Shown: positions 1 to 9,210 of the stretch, in pieces
Layout of the letters: every line of letters starts with the position of its first letter
How positions within the stretch are numbered: the stretch's first letter is position 1
NCBI GenBank assembly: GCA_001447805.1
Contig: CP013099.1
Span: 2,985,181-3,049,180, forward strand
Origin: Candidatus Tenderia electrophaga
GTDB lineage: Bacteria; Pseudomonadota; Gammaproteobacteria; Tenderiales; Tenderiaceae
DNA length: 64,000 nt
Direction: 5' to 3'
Program-made: the position numbers and the translations under genes
Notes under the pieces: model-generated
Databases searched by the model: none
The model's input: the letters and a program-made list of their open reading frames with translations, nothing else
Told to the model about the DNA's origin: nothing

Positions 1-334
1 CCCCATCCAACATGGGCGAATGGGCATGGAGAATATCCGGTCGCACTTCCTTCACCACTTCTTCCAGCCTTTTTTCCAGTGCCGCCACGATCGCCCATTG
101 ATTCAGCACCGGCAAGCGGGTCATCCAGCCGCTCGGTGTCGGGCTACGGTAGAAGCGCAGGCCGTCCACCTCTTCCACATCGCCCTCCACCGTGGCGGCG
201 ACGTTGTGCTTGGGGCCGGTCACATGAAACGTCTCCCAACCCAATTCGCGCTGCTGCTGCAGGATGGCGCGACTGCGGAAGGTGTAACCGCTGTGCAGGG
301 GAATGGAATGATCCAGGACATGCAGGATACGCAT
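1..334 (-). CDS. Exosortase A-associated glycosyltransferase, N-terminal part (cut by window edge)
   Basis: Reading the minus strand from the ATG at 334 gives an open frame that runs off the window edge. It starts MRILHVLDHSIPLHSGYTFR and later contains PDILHAHSPML. This is the N-terminal half-domain of a GT4-type retaining glycosyltransferase and matches my memory of the exosortase A-associated glycosyltransferase family (TIGR04063 type). It should add a sugar to the lipid-linked exopolysaccharide repeat unit at the cytoplasmic face. An AGAGG ribosome-binding site lies just upstream. It is the last gene seen of the minus-strand XrtA operon, 44 bp after the amidotransferase gene. The C-terminal nucleotide-sugar-binding half lies outside the window. 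Confidence 0.85.
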   Translation of the reverse strand, partial: MRILHVLDHSIPLHSGYTFRSRAILQQQRELGWETFHVTGPKHNVAATVEGDVEEVDGLRFYRSPTPSGWMTRLPVLNQWAIVAALEKRLEEVVKEVRPDILHAHSPMLDG

Positions 335-378
335 GTTATGACGACCTCTTGTTATTGTTCACCATGATAGGAAGGTTA

Positions 379-2271
379 TTAACAACGCAGCACCTGGCGC
401 GCAAAGGATTCAAACATCAGTAATGACCACAGCGGCACACTGTAATCGCGCCGCCCCGACTGATGCTGGTCCACCATCTCTTTCAGAAACCTGCTGTTGA
501 AATAGCCGGTCTCGGCCAGCACCGGCCCCAGCACCGCCTGGCGCACACGCTCTTTGAGTGGCCCGCGAAACCAGCTGGCCAGGGGCACGGAGAAACCCAT
601 CTTGGGACGATACAGAATGTCGTGGGGCAGATGGGACGTCAGTGCCTTTTTGAATACGGCCTTACCTTCACCGCCCTTGAGTTTCATATCGGGCGGCAAG
701 GTGGCCATCCATTCCACCAGCTTGTGGTCCAGCAACGGCACCCGCACTTCCAGGGAATGGGCCATGCTGGCGCGGTCTACCTTGGTGAGGATGTCGCCCG
801 CCAACCAGGTCTTGATATCCAGGTACTGAACAAAGGATAGCGGGTGGTCCGGGGCGTGTTTGGCATGTTGCTTGAGAACATCGACAGCGTTGTAGCCCTG
901 CAGTTGGTCTTTGAACTGCCGGCTGAATAGTCGGCTGCGCAGCGGATCGCCTAGATGTGAAACGCTGTGAAAATAGCCGCCCACGCTGTCGCGCGCCAAG
1001 GCTTCGAAGGTGGACTTGGCGCGCAGCACCTTGGGGGCCCAATCCGCCTTGGGATACAGCTTGCCCAGCAGACCGAAGACGGGCCGGCGGATGGCCGCGG
1101 GCATAAAGGCGCGCATCCGTTCTTCATGCAGGTGCCAGCGATAACGGCGGTAACCGGCCAGGTTCTCATCGCCGCCGTCACCGGAGAGGGCCACGGTGAC
1201 GCGTTTGCGTGCCAGCTGGCAGACGCGGTAGGTGGGCATGGCGGAACTGTCGGCAAAGGGTTCGTCATAGAGGCCGGCCAGCTTGTCGATCAGGTCGAAG
1301 TCGTCCGGATTGACCTCCTCCACCTGGTGATCGGTGTGATAACGCTCGGCCACCTGGGCGGCATAGCGCGCCTCGTTGAATTTGGGGTCGCCGAACGAAA
1401 TAGAACAGGTATTCACCGGTTTATCGGACAGGCCGGCCATCATGGCCACCACGGCACTGGAATCGACACCGCCGGAGAGGAAGGCGCCCAGCGGCACTTC
1501 GGCGACCAGGCGGATATCCACGGCTTCTTTGAGCCGCTCGAGCAACTCGCTACCGGCCAGAATCTCGTCGCCGGGCCCGCTACTGCTAAAGCTTACATCC
1601 CAATACTGTCGCGGAGAGGGCAAGGCCTGACCATGACGCAGCGTGAGGATATGGCCGGGCGCCAGCTTGCGCGCCTGACGCAGGATGGTCTTGGGATCGG
1701 GCACGTAACCGTAGGCGAAGTAATCCTCCACCGCGCGGGGGTCAATATCGCGCTGCAGACCCGGATGGGCCAGCAGCCCCTTGAGTTCGGAAGCGAAGAT
1801 AATGTGGCCGTCATCCAACTGCGCGTAGTAAAGCGGCTTGATGCCGAGCCGATCGCGCGCCAGAAATAGGGTCTGCCGATTGCGGTCCCACAGGGCGAAG
1901 GCAAACATACCGCGAAAGCGCTCGACACAGGCCTCGCCCCACTCTTCCCAGGCATGGACGATGACCTCGGTATCACAATGGGTGCGGAAGCTGTGGCCCA
2001 ATTCTTTGAGCCGTGTGCTCAACTCCGGGAAATTGTAGATCTCGCCGTTGTAGACCACCACGACCGAACCGTCTTCGTTGAACAGGGGTTGCTGGCCGCT
2101 GGACAAATCGATAATGGACAGCCGGCGGTGCGCCAGGCCGACGCCGGGCTCGGTATGAATACCGCCTTCGTCGGGACCGCGGTGGTACTGGGTCTCGTTC
2201 ATGCGCGACAGCAACCCGGCGTCGATGTCGCGCCTGCCGGTTCTGTCGAAGATGCCTACTAATCCACACAT
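379..2271 (-). CDS. XrtA-associated amidotransferase, asparagine synthase-like
   Basis: The 630-residue protein has the two-domain layout of glutamine-hydrolysing asparagine synthetase (AsnB). Cys2 (start MCGLVGIFDR) is the expected glutaminase nucleophile, with RGPDEGG and YNGEIYN glutamine-site motifs near residues 31 and 74. The ATP-pyrophosphatase loop SGGVDSS lies near 266-272. Family members in exosortase A loci (TIGR03108 type) are thought to amidate a sugar acid or amino-sugar of the exopolysaccharide rather than make free asparagine. That specific role is inferred from context. It lies between the exosortase gene and a glycosyltransferase in one minus-strand operon. Length is normal and no key residue is missing. 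Confidence 0.9.
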   Translation of the reverse strand: MCGLVGIFDRTGRRDIDAGLLSRMNETQYHRGPDEGGIHTEPGVGLAHRRLSIIDLSSGQQPLFNEDGSVVVVYNGEIYNFPELSTRLKELGHSFRTHCDTEVIVHAWEEWGEACVERFRGMFAFALWDRNRQTLFLARDRLGIKPLYYAQLDDGHIIFASELKGLLAHPGLQRDIDPRAVEDYFAYGYVPDPKTILRQARKLAPGHILTLRHGQALPSPRQYWDVSFSSSGPGDEILAGSELLERLKEAVDIRLVAEVPLGAFLSGGVDSSAVVAMMAGLSDKPVNTCSISFGDPKFNEARYAAQVAERYHTDHQVEEVNPDDFDLIDKLAGLYDEPFADSSAMPTYRVCQLARKRVTVALSGDGGDENLAGYRRYRWHLHEERMRAFMPAAIRRPVFGLLGKLYPKADWAPKVLRAKSTFEALARDSVGGYFHSVSHLGDPLRSRLFSRQFKDQLQGYNAVDVLKQHAKHAPDHPLSFVQYLDIKTWLAGDILTKVDRASMAHSLEVRVPLLDHKLVEWMATLPPDMKLKGGEGKAVFKKALTSHLPHDILYRPKMGFSVPLASWFRGPLKERVRQAVLGPVLAETGYFNSRFLKEMVDQHQSGRRDYSVPLWSLLMFESFARQVLRC

Positions 2272-2337
2272 AGTTTTTATAGATTCTTGTTATTCCTGTC
2301 CCACGCGGTTCATGATTATTTCATCGTTAGCGTCCGA

Positions 2338-3906
2338 TCAGGGTCCGGGCTCACTCGCTCGGTAAAGGCTGGTTTCAACAGCCGGATACATATCGGAAAT
2401 GTATTCTTTGATAAGCGCTTCGGCCCGCGTCGCTTCGGTCTCGAATTCGGCGGCGATGATAACCCCTGCGGCATCGGTGCGCCCACCCAACAGGGTGTTC
2501 TTTGCCTCCAACAGTTTGGCGACATAGTCGTTGGCGGCATATTCGCCGCCGAACCAATCCCAATAGTAAACGACAAGATTTTGCTGGGCGGAGCGCAGCT
2601 TTGCCTTGCGGATGGGGAGTTGCTCACCACGCACCTGCAACTGGGCGGGTCGGTTACCGACCTGACTCCATACGGGGTGTTTCTGCTCCACCATCACGTT
2701 TTGGGAGTTGATAAGCTCGGCGCCCTGGCGCTGCGTGCGATAATAGGCCAGATACAGACTGACACGTCGACCGTCTTTGACGTAGGTCTGTTCCAGCTCG
2801 GCGTCCATACCCAGATAACGCGGCCGCCATGGCGTCAGCGATGTGGGCGCTTGACGCCAACCGTTCTGGGCCTCGGGCATGCTTAGGTTTACGTCCAAAC
2901 CTTGATCTTGGTGAGTGTTGATAGCGGCCGCAGCGGGCCAGATGATCAACACGGCGAAGGCCGCCAGCGCGGCAACGGACATGGACTTACGGTCGACGCA
3001 AGGCGCCCCTGGACTTTCCGCAGACTGGGCGTCGATCTGCGGCTGCCGGGCTTCGTCGTCTTCGCGCCAAAACGATCCAAGCCAGAACAACAACAGCATG
3101 ACAATACCGAAGAACACCCAGCCGTAAATAAAGTGATCCACGCCATGGGCCAGTTTGTGGTCGCTGAGATGGGAGATCATGACGATCATGTAGGCGCGCA
3201 GCCCGTTGGCGATGATGGGAACGACGATGGCCGCCAGGACAAACAGCAGGCGGCGCGTCAGGCTGCGATAGGTGACATAGGCGTAAAGCACCCCCAGGGT
3301 GACGGAGGCGATGAGGTAACGCACCCCGCTGCAGCCTTCCACCACTGACCAGCGGCTGCCCGGTATCTCGAAGAACAGTCCTTCCTTGAACACGGGGATG
3401 CCGGTGAGTTGCAGCATCTTGACGGTGAATTCGGCGGTAAAGTTCATCAGCGGCGGGATCAGGCCTTCGCCCATGGGGACGGCAAAGATAAGAAAGCCCA
3501 ACGGAAAGGCTAAGCTGCGCAGCATCCGCCAACCGAACACGACCCACACCAGCACCGGCAGCATGGCCACCAGCGCCAGCTGTTGCACCACCAGCACGTC
3601 GATGGCATTGGCCAACCACCACAGCATGCCCAAAGCGAACAAGGGCGCCAGGGCCTTGTAATCAGGCCGCAAAGGCGTATGGGCAAGCTGTTCGCGCCGC
3701 TGCCAGATAAAGTAGAGACTGATGGGCAGAATAAAGAACCCGTGGGCGAAGGTCTCGGAGCGCCACCAGATGGCCACCATGGAGGCGCTGGTCGGCCAAA
3801 ATATCAGCAGCCCCGCGGCCAGGGTCAGGGCAATCAACGTGGCGATAGTGGTCGGCGAGATTGCGGGTCCACCTGCTTGGGTTATGGTGTGCTGTTCTGC
3901 ATTCAT
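2338..3906 (-). CDS. xrtA: Exosortase A with fused EpsI domain
   Basis: This is a polytopic inner-membrane transpeptidase-like enzyme that recognises PEP-CTERM sorting signals, cleaves them and probably transfers the protein to a surface carrier. The 522-residue protein has about eight hydrophobic segments in the first 280 residues. The exosortase catalytic residues are all visible: Cys192 in EGCSGVRYL, Arg237 in ANGLRAYM and His258 in HGVDHFIYGW. Residues from about 300 on form the periplasmic EpsI domain, fused as is usual for the XrtA subtype. It follows the glycosyltransferase gene with a 4-bp gap. A PEP-CTERM substrate is encoded at 23038-23877. Confidence 0.96.
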   Translation of the reverse strand: MNAEQHTITQAGGPAISPTTIATLIALTLAAGLLIFWPTSASMVAIWWRSETFAHGFFILPISLYFIWQRREQLAHTPLRPDYKALAPLFALGMLWWLANAIDVLVVQQLALVAMLPVLVWVVFGWRMLRSLAFPLGFLIFAVPMGEGLIPPLMNFTAEFTVKMLQLTGIPVFKEGLFFEIPGSRWSVVEGCSGVRYLIASVTLGVLYAYVTYRSLTRRLLFVLAAIVVPIIANGLRAYMIVMISHLSDHKLAHGVDHFIYGWVFFGIVMLLLFWLGSFWREDDEARQPQIDAQSAESPGAPCVDRKSMSVAALAAFAVLIIWPAAAAINTHQDQGLDVNLSMPEAQNGWRQAPTSLTPWRPRYLGMDAELEQTYVKDGRRVSLYLAYYRTQRQGAELINSQNVMVEQKHPVWSQVGNRPAQLQVRGEQLPIRKAKLRSAQQNLVVYYWDWFGGEYAANDYVAKLLEAKNTLLGGRTDAAGVIIAAEFETEATRAEALIKEYISDMYPAVETSLYRASEPGP

Positions 3907-3910
3907 AGCA

Positions 3911-5125
3911 TTATCCGGCCAGCATGGTCTCTAAACGCGACAGATTGTGCTGCCAACTGTAGGATTCGATCACCCGCCTGCGCGCCGCCGGGCCGAGATC
4001 ATCCGCCTGGTCCTGTTGCATCAGCGTGTCCAGGGTATCGACAAAGGCCGCTTCATTGTCGGCCTGCAATACCTCGACGCCGACCTGAGCCTCCAGGCCG
4101 TCCAGGGCCTGGGGCGTAGCCACCACCGGCCGCGCCATGGCCATGGCCTCCAGCACCTTGTTCTGTACGCCGCGGGCCAGGCGTAGCGGCGCCACCGCGA
4201 TACACGCATGGGCCAGATAGGGGCGGATGTCTTTTACCGCGCCGGTCACCGTCACGCCGTCTTGATCGGCCAGCTGTTGCACTTGACGCGTGGGACGCGA
4301 ACCGACGATGTAGAAGCGCGCCCGCGCATGGCGCTCACGCACCCGCGGCAAGACCTGCTCTGCGAACCAGCTGACGGCGTCCACGTTGGCCCAATAATCC
4401 ATGGCCCCGGTAAACACCATCACTTGCTCGCCCTCGGCATAGGGACTGACATAGTCCTGCTGCGGCGTGAAATAATCCGTATCCACACCGTTGTTGACGA
4501 AGCTCACCCGCGGCGCCGCTTCGGGCGCCAGGCTCTTGAACAAATCCGCCTCCTGCTCCGAGACAAAAAAGCTGTTATCGAAACAAGCGGCGACTTTGCG
4601 CTCATAGGCCAGCAGGGTGCGGCCCTCGCGCCGGTAAATCCAGTTCATGGGCCAGGATTTAGCCGCGGCATATTGCCGCCATTTGTCCGAATCCACGTCG
4701 ACGAAATCGATCACGCGGCGCACACCGGACCAGCGTTCACCCATGACGTACTGGGCCATGGCGGAGGAGAACACCAGCACGGCGTGAAACTCATGCCGCA
4801 TCCGCTGCGCCTCCACCCAATCGGCCAGACCGACCTGGCGATAATACGGCAGACTCAAGGGCGCACTGCCCAGCAGGGCGGGCAGACTCTTGAGCTTCGC
4901 CACCGCGGGGTTTAGAGGCGCGGCATAGACGTCGGCGCAATACGCCTCCAAGGCCGGCCGGTGCTGCCAGTCATCGTCGTCATCGACGAAGGTGGCGAGA
5001 TGAATCTCATAATGCCGAGCCAGACACTTGAGGATATTGAAGGAACGGATCTTGTCGCCCTTATTGGGCGGATAAGGGATGCGATGCACCAGGTAAAGCA
5101 GTTTCTTCTTCATCGCCGCCGCCAA
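3911..5125 (-). CDS. XrtA-associated glycosyltransferase (TIGR03087 type)
   Basis: This 404-residue GT4-like glycosyltransferase probably extends the exopolysaccharide repeat unit on the cytoplasmic side of the inner membrane. The N-terminal signature LLYLVHRIPYPPNKGDKIRS is the hallmark of the PEP-CTERM/EpsH1-associated sugar transferase family. Around residues 290-350 there is a donor-binding half with PLRLARGVQNKVLEAMAMAR, giving the usual E-x7-E-like region. The first residues are MAAAMKKKLL, so translation may begin at the Met four codons later. The neighbours are FemAB-like protein upstream (6-bp gap) and exosortase A downstream (4-bp gap), which indicates tight translational coupling. 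Confidence 0.93.
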   Translation of the reverse strand: MAAAMKKKLLYLVHRIPYPPNKGDKIRSFNILKCLARHYEIHLATFVDDDDDWQHRPALEAYCADVYAAPLNPAVAKLKSLPALLGSAPLSLPYYRQVGLADWVEAQRMRHEFHAVLVFSSAMAQYVMGERWSGVRRVIDFVDVDSDKWRQYAAAKSWPMNWIYRREGRTLLAYERKVAACFDNSFFVSEQEADLFKSLAPEAAPRVSFVNNGVDTDYFTPQQDYVSPYAEGEQVMVFTGAMDYWANVDAVSWFAEQVLPRVRERHARARFYIVGSRPTRQVQQLADQDGVTVTGAVKDIRPYLAHACIAVAPLRLARGVQNKVLEAMAMARPVVATPQALDGLEAQVGVEVLQADNEAAFVDTLDTLMQQDQADDLGPAARRRVIESYSWQHNLSRLETMLAG

Positions 5126-5131
5126 TGCCGC

Positions 5132-6181
5132 TCAGCCTAGATTCTTGACGATGTGCGGCCCGATCATACGCGTCATGGCCAGGGGCATCTTTTTCCATGC
5201 GCCGATGAACAGGCGGTATTTCGGATTCAAGGGATTGACATCCGGGACCGCGTCGGCCTTGACCAGCACGTATTCGTAGTGCAGCGGCTCCGGTTCGAAG
5301 CCCCAGTTTTTCTTGAAGCTGTAGGATCCGGTGCCGACCTTGCTGCGCCCGTAGTCGAAAACCTTGACGCCGGTTTCACAGGCGTGGCGCATCACCTCCC
5401 AATACATGAAGTCATTACCCTTGACGGCACGGGCCAGCTCGGTGCCGCCGCCGTAATAAGGCAAGACTTGATCTTTGAAATAGAAATTCATGACGCTGGC
5501 GACCAACTGTCCGTCCTGGGTCACGCTCAGGATGCGACAGTCATCACCGAATACCTGTTTCAATACTTGAAAATAACGCTTGGAGAATACCGGCGTGCCC
5601 AAGGCGTGAACGCTCTGGGAATAGGCATCATAGAGACGCTCGATGTTCTCATCCCAGGCGCTTTCGAGCCCGGCCTTGATGCCCTTGCGCACCATGGCGC
5701 GCTGCTTGCGCGGGATGTTCTGCATGTTCTGATCGAGGTCGGGGTCGATCGCTTTGCGGAAGGTGACATACAAGTCGCGCTTGGCGGGCCAGTCCTTGTG
5801 CTGCGGCGACTGATTACGCAGTTCCAGGCAGTCGACACCGAGTGCCTGGGCCAGCTCGATAGCGGCCTGTTCCAGGGCCTGCCGAGCGGCCTCATCGTCG
5901 GCGACAATGCCGCCGTAGACGCAGAAGGGCGTCGACACCAAACTATTACCGAAGATACGACTGCGGATATGACCGAGTGGCAGGATGCCTGTGATAGCCC
6001 CGTCGCGCTCGGCGTACAGAAAACGGCCCTGGTGACCGAAGGCCTGCTCCAACACCCGACGCCAACCGGCGCGATGGAAAAAAGTGGCCGCCTGCGCCTG
6101 CTCCACATAGTTGTCCCAGCGCTGAACATCCTGCTCTGTCAGCTGTTTGATTTGCACTGCCTTAATCTCCTGCTGTTCCAC
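5132..6181 (-). CDS. XrtA-associated FemAB-like acyl/aminoacyl transferase
   Basis: The 349-residue protein is a FemAB/GNAT-fold transferase of the PEP-CTERM-associated type (TIGR03019). Supporting motifs are the N-terminal FFHRAGWRRVLEQAFGH and the C-terminal block VKGNDFMYWEVMRHACETG followed by FDYGRSKVGTGSYSFKKNWG. FemAB proteins use aminoacyl-tRNA to attach amino acids to peptidoglycan precursors. In exosortase loci the acceptor is not established, and modification of the polysaccharide or of the sorted protein is only a guess. No signal peptide is seen, so it should act in the cytoplasm. It lies 12 bp after the deacetylase gene in the same operon. Confidence 0.92.
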   Translation of the reverse strand: MEQQEIKAVQIKQLTEQDVQRWDNYVEQAQAATFFHRAGWRRVLEQAFGHQGRFLYAERDGAITGILPLGHIRSRIFGNSLVSTPFCVYGGIVADDEAARQALEQAAIELAQALGVDCLELRNQSPQHKDWPAKRDLYVTFRKAIDPDLDQNMQNIPRKQRAMVRKGIKAGLESAWDENIERLYDAYSQSVHALGTPVFSKRYFQVLKQVFGDDCRILSVTQDGQLVASVMNFYFKDQVLPYYGGGTELARAVKGNDFMYWEVMRHACETGVKVFDYGRSKVGTGSYSFKKNWGFEPEPLHYEYVLVKADAVPDVNPLNPKYRLFIGAWKKMPLAMTRMIGPHIVKNLG

Positions 6182-6193
6182 TGGGCGTGTGAT

Positions 6194-7030
6194 TTACCGG
6201 GCGTCGACGAATACTGTATCCATGCGGCCCCAGGAAAAATCGCGCAACAATTGTTCCAAGCGGGCCTCCATGCGTTCCAGATTGAGGTAATGACGGAAAC
6301 GGGTCTTGGCGCTGATGCCGGTCTGGCGCGGTTGTTCGGGGTCGATTTCCCAGGGGTGAAAATAGAACACGCCGGGCTGCCCGTCTTTGTTGTTGACGCG
6401 GCGCATGGCCCAGCGGTAAATCGGATAGGGGAACAGGCGAAAGTAACCGCCCCCGCCGCAGGGAAAGCGCCGCTTGGCCAGGGTGAAGGTGGTCACTGGC
6501 ACTTCCAGCAGACCGTCATCGCCGTTGGGATAAAAAGGAAAACGCGGCGCCTGGGGCATGCCGTATAGATCGTGCTTGATGGGATAGATGCTGGAACTGT
6601 ACTCGTGGCCGGCCTCTTGCAGCACTTCCAGCGCCCACAGATTTTTGGCGCCGATGGAGTAACTGGCGGCGCGATAGCCGCGCACCGGCACACCGCCCAT
6701 GTCTTCCAACAGCGCCTTGGTGCGCATGACGTCGGCGCGGAACTGGTCAGGCTGCTGCTGGGTGACGCGGATGTGCTCGTAACCATGACTGGCCAACTCG
6801 TGACCCGATTCGACAATGCGCTTGATCAAGCCGGGATAACGCTCGGCCACCCAGCCGAGCATGAAAAAGGTGGCCTTCACGCTGTGCTGATCGAACAGGT
6901 CGAGGATGCGCTGAGTATTGCGTTCCACCCGGCAGTCGAGGCGGTCCCAGTCGTCGCGTTTGATATAGGGTTCGAAGGCCGAGACCTGAAAATAGTCCTC
7001 GACGTCCACCGTCATGGCGTTGCGAATCAT
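6194..7030 (-). CDS. XrtA-associated polysaccharide deacetylase
   Basis: The 278-residue protein is a NodB-homology carbohydrate esterase (CE4) of the exosortase A-associated type (TIGR03006). It should remove N-acetyl groups from hexosamines of the exopolysaccharide or its precursor. Visible CE4 motifs are the catalytic and metal Asp in MTVDVEDYFQV, the metal-binding pair in ASHGYEH, the RAASYS motif and a C-terminal FYFHPWEIDP. No secretion signal is evident at the N-terminus, as is common in this subfamily. An alternative start at the second Met (MTVDVEDYF) is possible. It sits 3 bp after the UDP-GlcNAc epimerase gene, which ties it to N-acetylhexosamine chemistry. Confidence 0.93.
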   Translation of the reverse strand: MIRNAMTVDVEDYFQVSAFEPYIKRDDWDRLDCRVERNTQRILDLFDQHSVKATFFMLGWVAERYPGLIKRIVESGHELASHGYEHIRVTQQQPDQFRADVMRTKALLEDMGGVPVRGYRAASYSIGAKNLWALEVLQEAGHEYSSSIYPIKHDLYGMPQAPRFPFYPNGDDGLLEVPVTTFTLAKRRFPCGGGGYFRLFPYPIYRWAMRRVNNKDGQPGVFYFHPWEIDPEQPRQTGISAKTRFRHYLNLERMEARLEQLLRDFSWGRMDTVFVDAR

Positions 7031-7033
7031 GGT

Positions 7034-8152
7034 TTAGAGTCGCTCCTCGAGAACGGCCACGATGCGCGCGGCGGCCTTGCCGTCCCAGTATTCGGGAATA
7101 CGGCCTGCCTTGCCGCCGCTAGTTAACACGTCGTCGACCGCCCGGCGAATCTTGTCCGCATCGGTGCCGACGATGACATTGGTGCCCTGCGTCACGGTGA
7201 TAGGCCGTTCGGTATTCTCGCGCAAGGTGATACAGGGTACCCCCAGGGCAGTCGTTTCCTCTTGAATGCCGCCCGAATCGGTCAGCACCAGTTTAGCCTT
7301 GGACATCGCCCCCAATAACTCCAAATAGCCCAGCGGGGCCAGGCGGCAGATGCGTGGGGTATCAATCAGCGCAGCCAGGGAAAATTGCGCCATGCGGCTG
7401 GCGGTGCGTGGATGCACCGGGAAGATTACCGGCAACTGTTCACTGATTTCGGCGACGACGGACAGCAGTCGCTCAAGCGTTTCCCGATTGTCCACATTGG
7501 ACGGACGATGCAGGGTGAGCAGGGCAAAGCCTTTGTCGCTAAAAAACTGTTCGCTCTGAGCAAGACCGGACAAGGTCTGCTGTAGCGGCACCGCCCGCTT
7601 TACATGTCCGAGTAGGGTATCGATCATGACATTACCGACGAAGTGAACACGCTCAGCGGCGATGCCTTCGCGCTGCAGGTTGTCATGCGCTTGGCGTTCA
7701 GTGGTGAACAGCAGGTCGGAAATCTGATCGGTCAGCACGCGGTTGATCTCTTCGGGCATGGCGCGGTCGTAGCTGCGCAGGCCGGCTTCCACGTGGATGA
7801 CCTTGATATTTTTCTTCACCGCCACCAGGGCACAGGCGATGGTGGAGTTGACATCCCCGACCACCAGAATCGCCGCCGGTTGTTGTTGCTCCAGCACCGG
7901 CTCAAAGCGCTTCATGATCTCCGCGGTCTGTTCGCCATGTGTGCCCGAACCGACACCCAGATCCATGTCCGGCTCGGGAATGCCGAGCTGATCGAAAAAG
8001 CGATGCTTCATGTCGGCATCGTAATGCTGGCCGGTATGCACCAGAAAGGGTTCGAATTTGCTGTCGGGTTTATTCAATTGCGCCATGATGGGCGCGATCT
8101 TCATAAAGTTGGGGCGCGCGCCCACCACGCAGACGATTTTTATTTTTGCCAT
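7034..8152 (-). CDS. wecB: UDP-N-acetylglucosamine 2-epimerase (non-hydrolysing)
   Basis: The cytoplasmic enzyme interconverts UDP-GlcNAc and UDP-ManNAc. The 372-residue length and sequence match WecB. Diagnostic blocks are VVGARPNFMKIAPI at the N-terminus, HVEAGLRSYDRAMPEEINR in the middle and LTDSGGIQEE-TTALGVPCITLRENTERP near residues 290-315. UDP-ManNAc made here is the substrate expected by the UDP-HexNAc dehydrogenase at 41393-42670, so the polysaccharide may contain a ManNAc-derived uronic acid (inference). It lies in the XrtA operon between the ATPase gene (29-bp gap) and the deacetylase gene. Confidence 0.97.
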   Translation of the reverse strand: MAKIKIVCVVGARPNFMKIAPIMAQLNKPDSKFEPFLVHTGQHYDADMKHRFFDQLGIPEPDMDLGVGSGTHGEQTAEIMKRFEPVLEQQQPAAILVVGDVNSTIACALVAVKKNIKVIHVEAGLRSYDRAMPEEINRVLTDQISDLLFTTERQAHDNLQREGIAAERVHFVGNVMIDTLLGHVKRAVPLQQTLSGLAQSEQFFSDKGFALLTLHRPSNVDNRETLERLLSVVAEISEQLPVIFPVHPRTASRMAQFSLAALIDTPRICRLAPLGYLELLGAMSKAKLVLTDSGGIQEETTALGVPCITLRENTERPITVTQGTNVIVGTDADKIRRAVDDVLTSGGKAGRIPEYWDGKAAARIVAVLEERL

Positions 8153-8181
8153 GGGGTACTGCCTTTATCTATCAGTGCAAA

Positions 8182-9195
8182 TTAGCGCCGACTGGTTTCC
8201 AGGAAGCGTCTCAAGGCGCGCTCCAGGATATCGATGCGCTCTTCCAGTATACCCACCCGGGTCTCAACGCCTTCCAGCTGCTCGGACTCGCGGCTTTGCG
8301 AAATGCCCACGTGGATCGGCGCCGAGGGCAATTCCGGTAACTCAGGCTCGGGGTCGTGCGCCGCTGCCTCTGAGGCGGTGGCGGGCGTCTCCTGCTTAAG
8401 CTCGTTGGCGACTTCCTGAACATGCTTCAGTTCCAGCGCGTGCAGCTCTTCGAGATAACCGTAGAGCAGCAGCCGGTCACAAAAATTATTGATGCGACGC
8501 GGCACGCCGCCGCTGATCTCGAAGATGGCCTGATGGGCCTCGACGCTGATCTCCGGATCGCCCTGCCAACCTACCAGCCGCATGCGGTGTTCGATGTAAT
8601 CCCGGGTCTCCTCGGGGCTCAGGGGTTCCAGATGGAAGGCGGCGATAATGCGCTGCCGTAACTGTTCCAGCCTCTCGATCTGAATCGTGTCCTTGAAGCC
8701 GCTCTGCCCCAGCAAAAAGCTCTGCAACAGGGAACGGCCGCCAGCCTCGAAGTTGGACAGCATGCGCAGTTCCTCCAGGGATTCGGGCGGCAGGTTCTGG
8801 GCCTCGTCCACCACCAACAGCACGCGCTTGCCTTCGCGCGCACGGGCCATGAGAAAGGTCTCCAGATTTTTCAGAATGGCGGCCTTGCTTGCCCCTTCGT
8901 GGGCAAGGCCGAAGGACGCGGCCACCATGCGCAGGGTGTCGTCGGCCTCCAGGTGGGTGTTGACCAGCTGGGCGGCGACGATGTTCTCCTCGGCCAGATC
9001 GGCGAACAGGGTTCTCACCAGGGTGGTCTTGCCGGTGCCCACGCCGCCGGTAATGACGATGAAGCCTTCCCCCTGAGTCAAACCATAGCGCAGGTAGGAC
9101 ATGGCGCGCTTGTGGCCCTGGCTGCCGAAAAAGAATTTGGGATCAGGGCTGAGCTGAAACGGTTTGGCGGAAAATCTGTAAAACGACTCATACAT
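8182..9195 (-). CDS. XrtA-associated AAA ATPase
   Basis: This 337-residue protein resembles ExeA/GspA-type ATPases and belongs to the PEP-CTERM-associated ATPase family (TIGR03015). It opens with MYESFYRFSAKPFQLSPDP. The Walker A motif GGVGTGKTT is at about residues 50-58 and the Walker B motif VLLVVDEAQ at about 125-133, followed by an AAA sensor and lid region. The last 70 residues are acidic and proline-rich, then form a short coiled coil. The ATPase probably energises or gates export of the polysaccharide, but its exact partner is unknown. It follows the outer-membrane beta-barrel gene by 15 bp. Confidence 0.93.
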   Translation of the reverse strand: MYESFYRFSAKPFQLSPDPKFFFGSQGHKRAMSYLRYGLTQGEGFIVITGGVGTGKTTLVRTLFADLAEENIVAAQLVNTHLEADDTLRMVAASFGLAHEGASKAAILKNLETFLMARAREGKRVLLVVDEAQNLPPESLEELRMLSNFEAGGRSLLQSFLLGQSGFKDTIQIERLEQLRQRIIAAFHLEPLSPEETRDYIEHRMRLVGWQGDPEISVEAHQAIFEISGGVPRRINNFCDRLLLYGYLEELHALELKHVQEVANELKQETPATASEAAAHDPEPELPELPSAPIHVGISQSRESEQLEGVETRVGILEERIDILERALRRFLETSRR

Positions 9196-9210
9196 GTCTT
9201 TGTAGTCCCC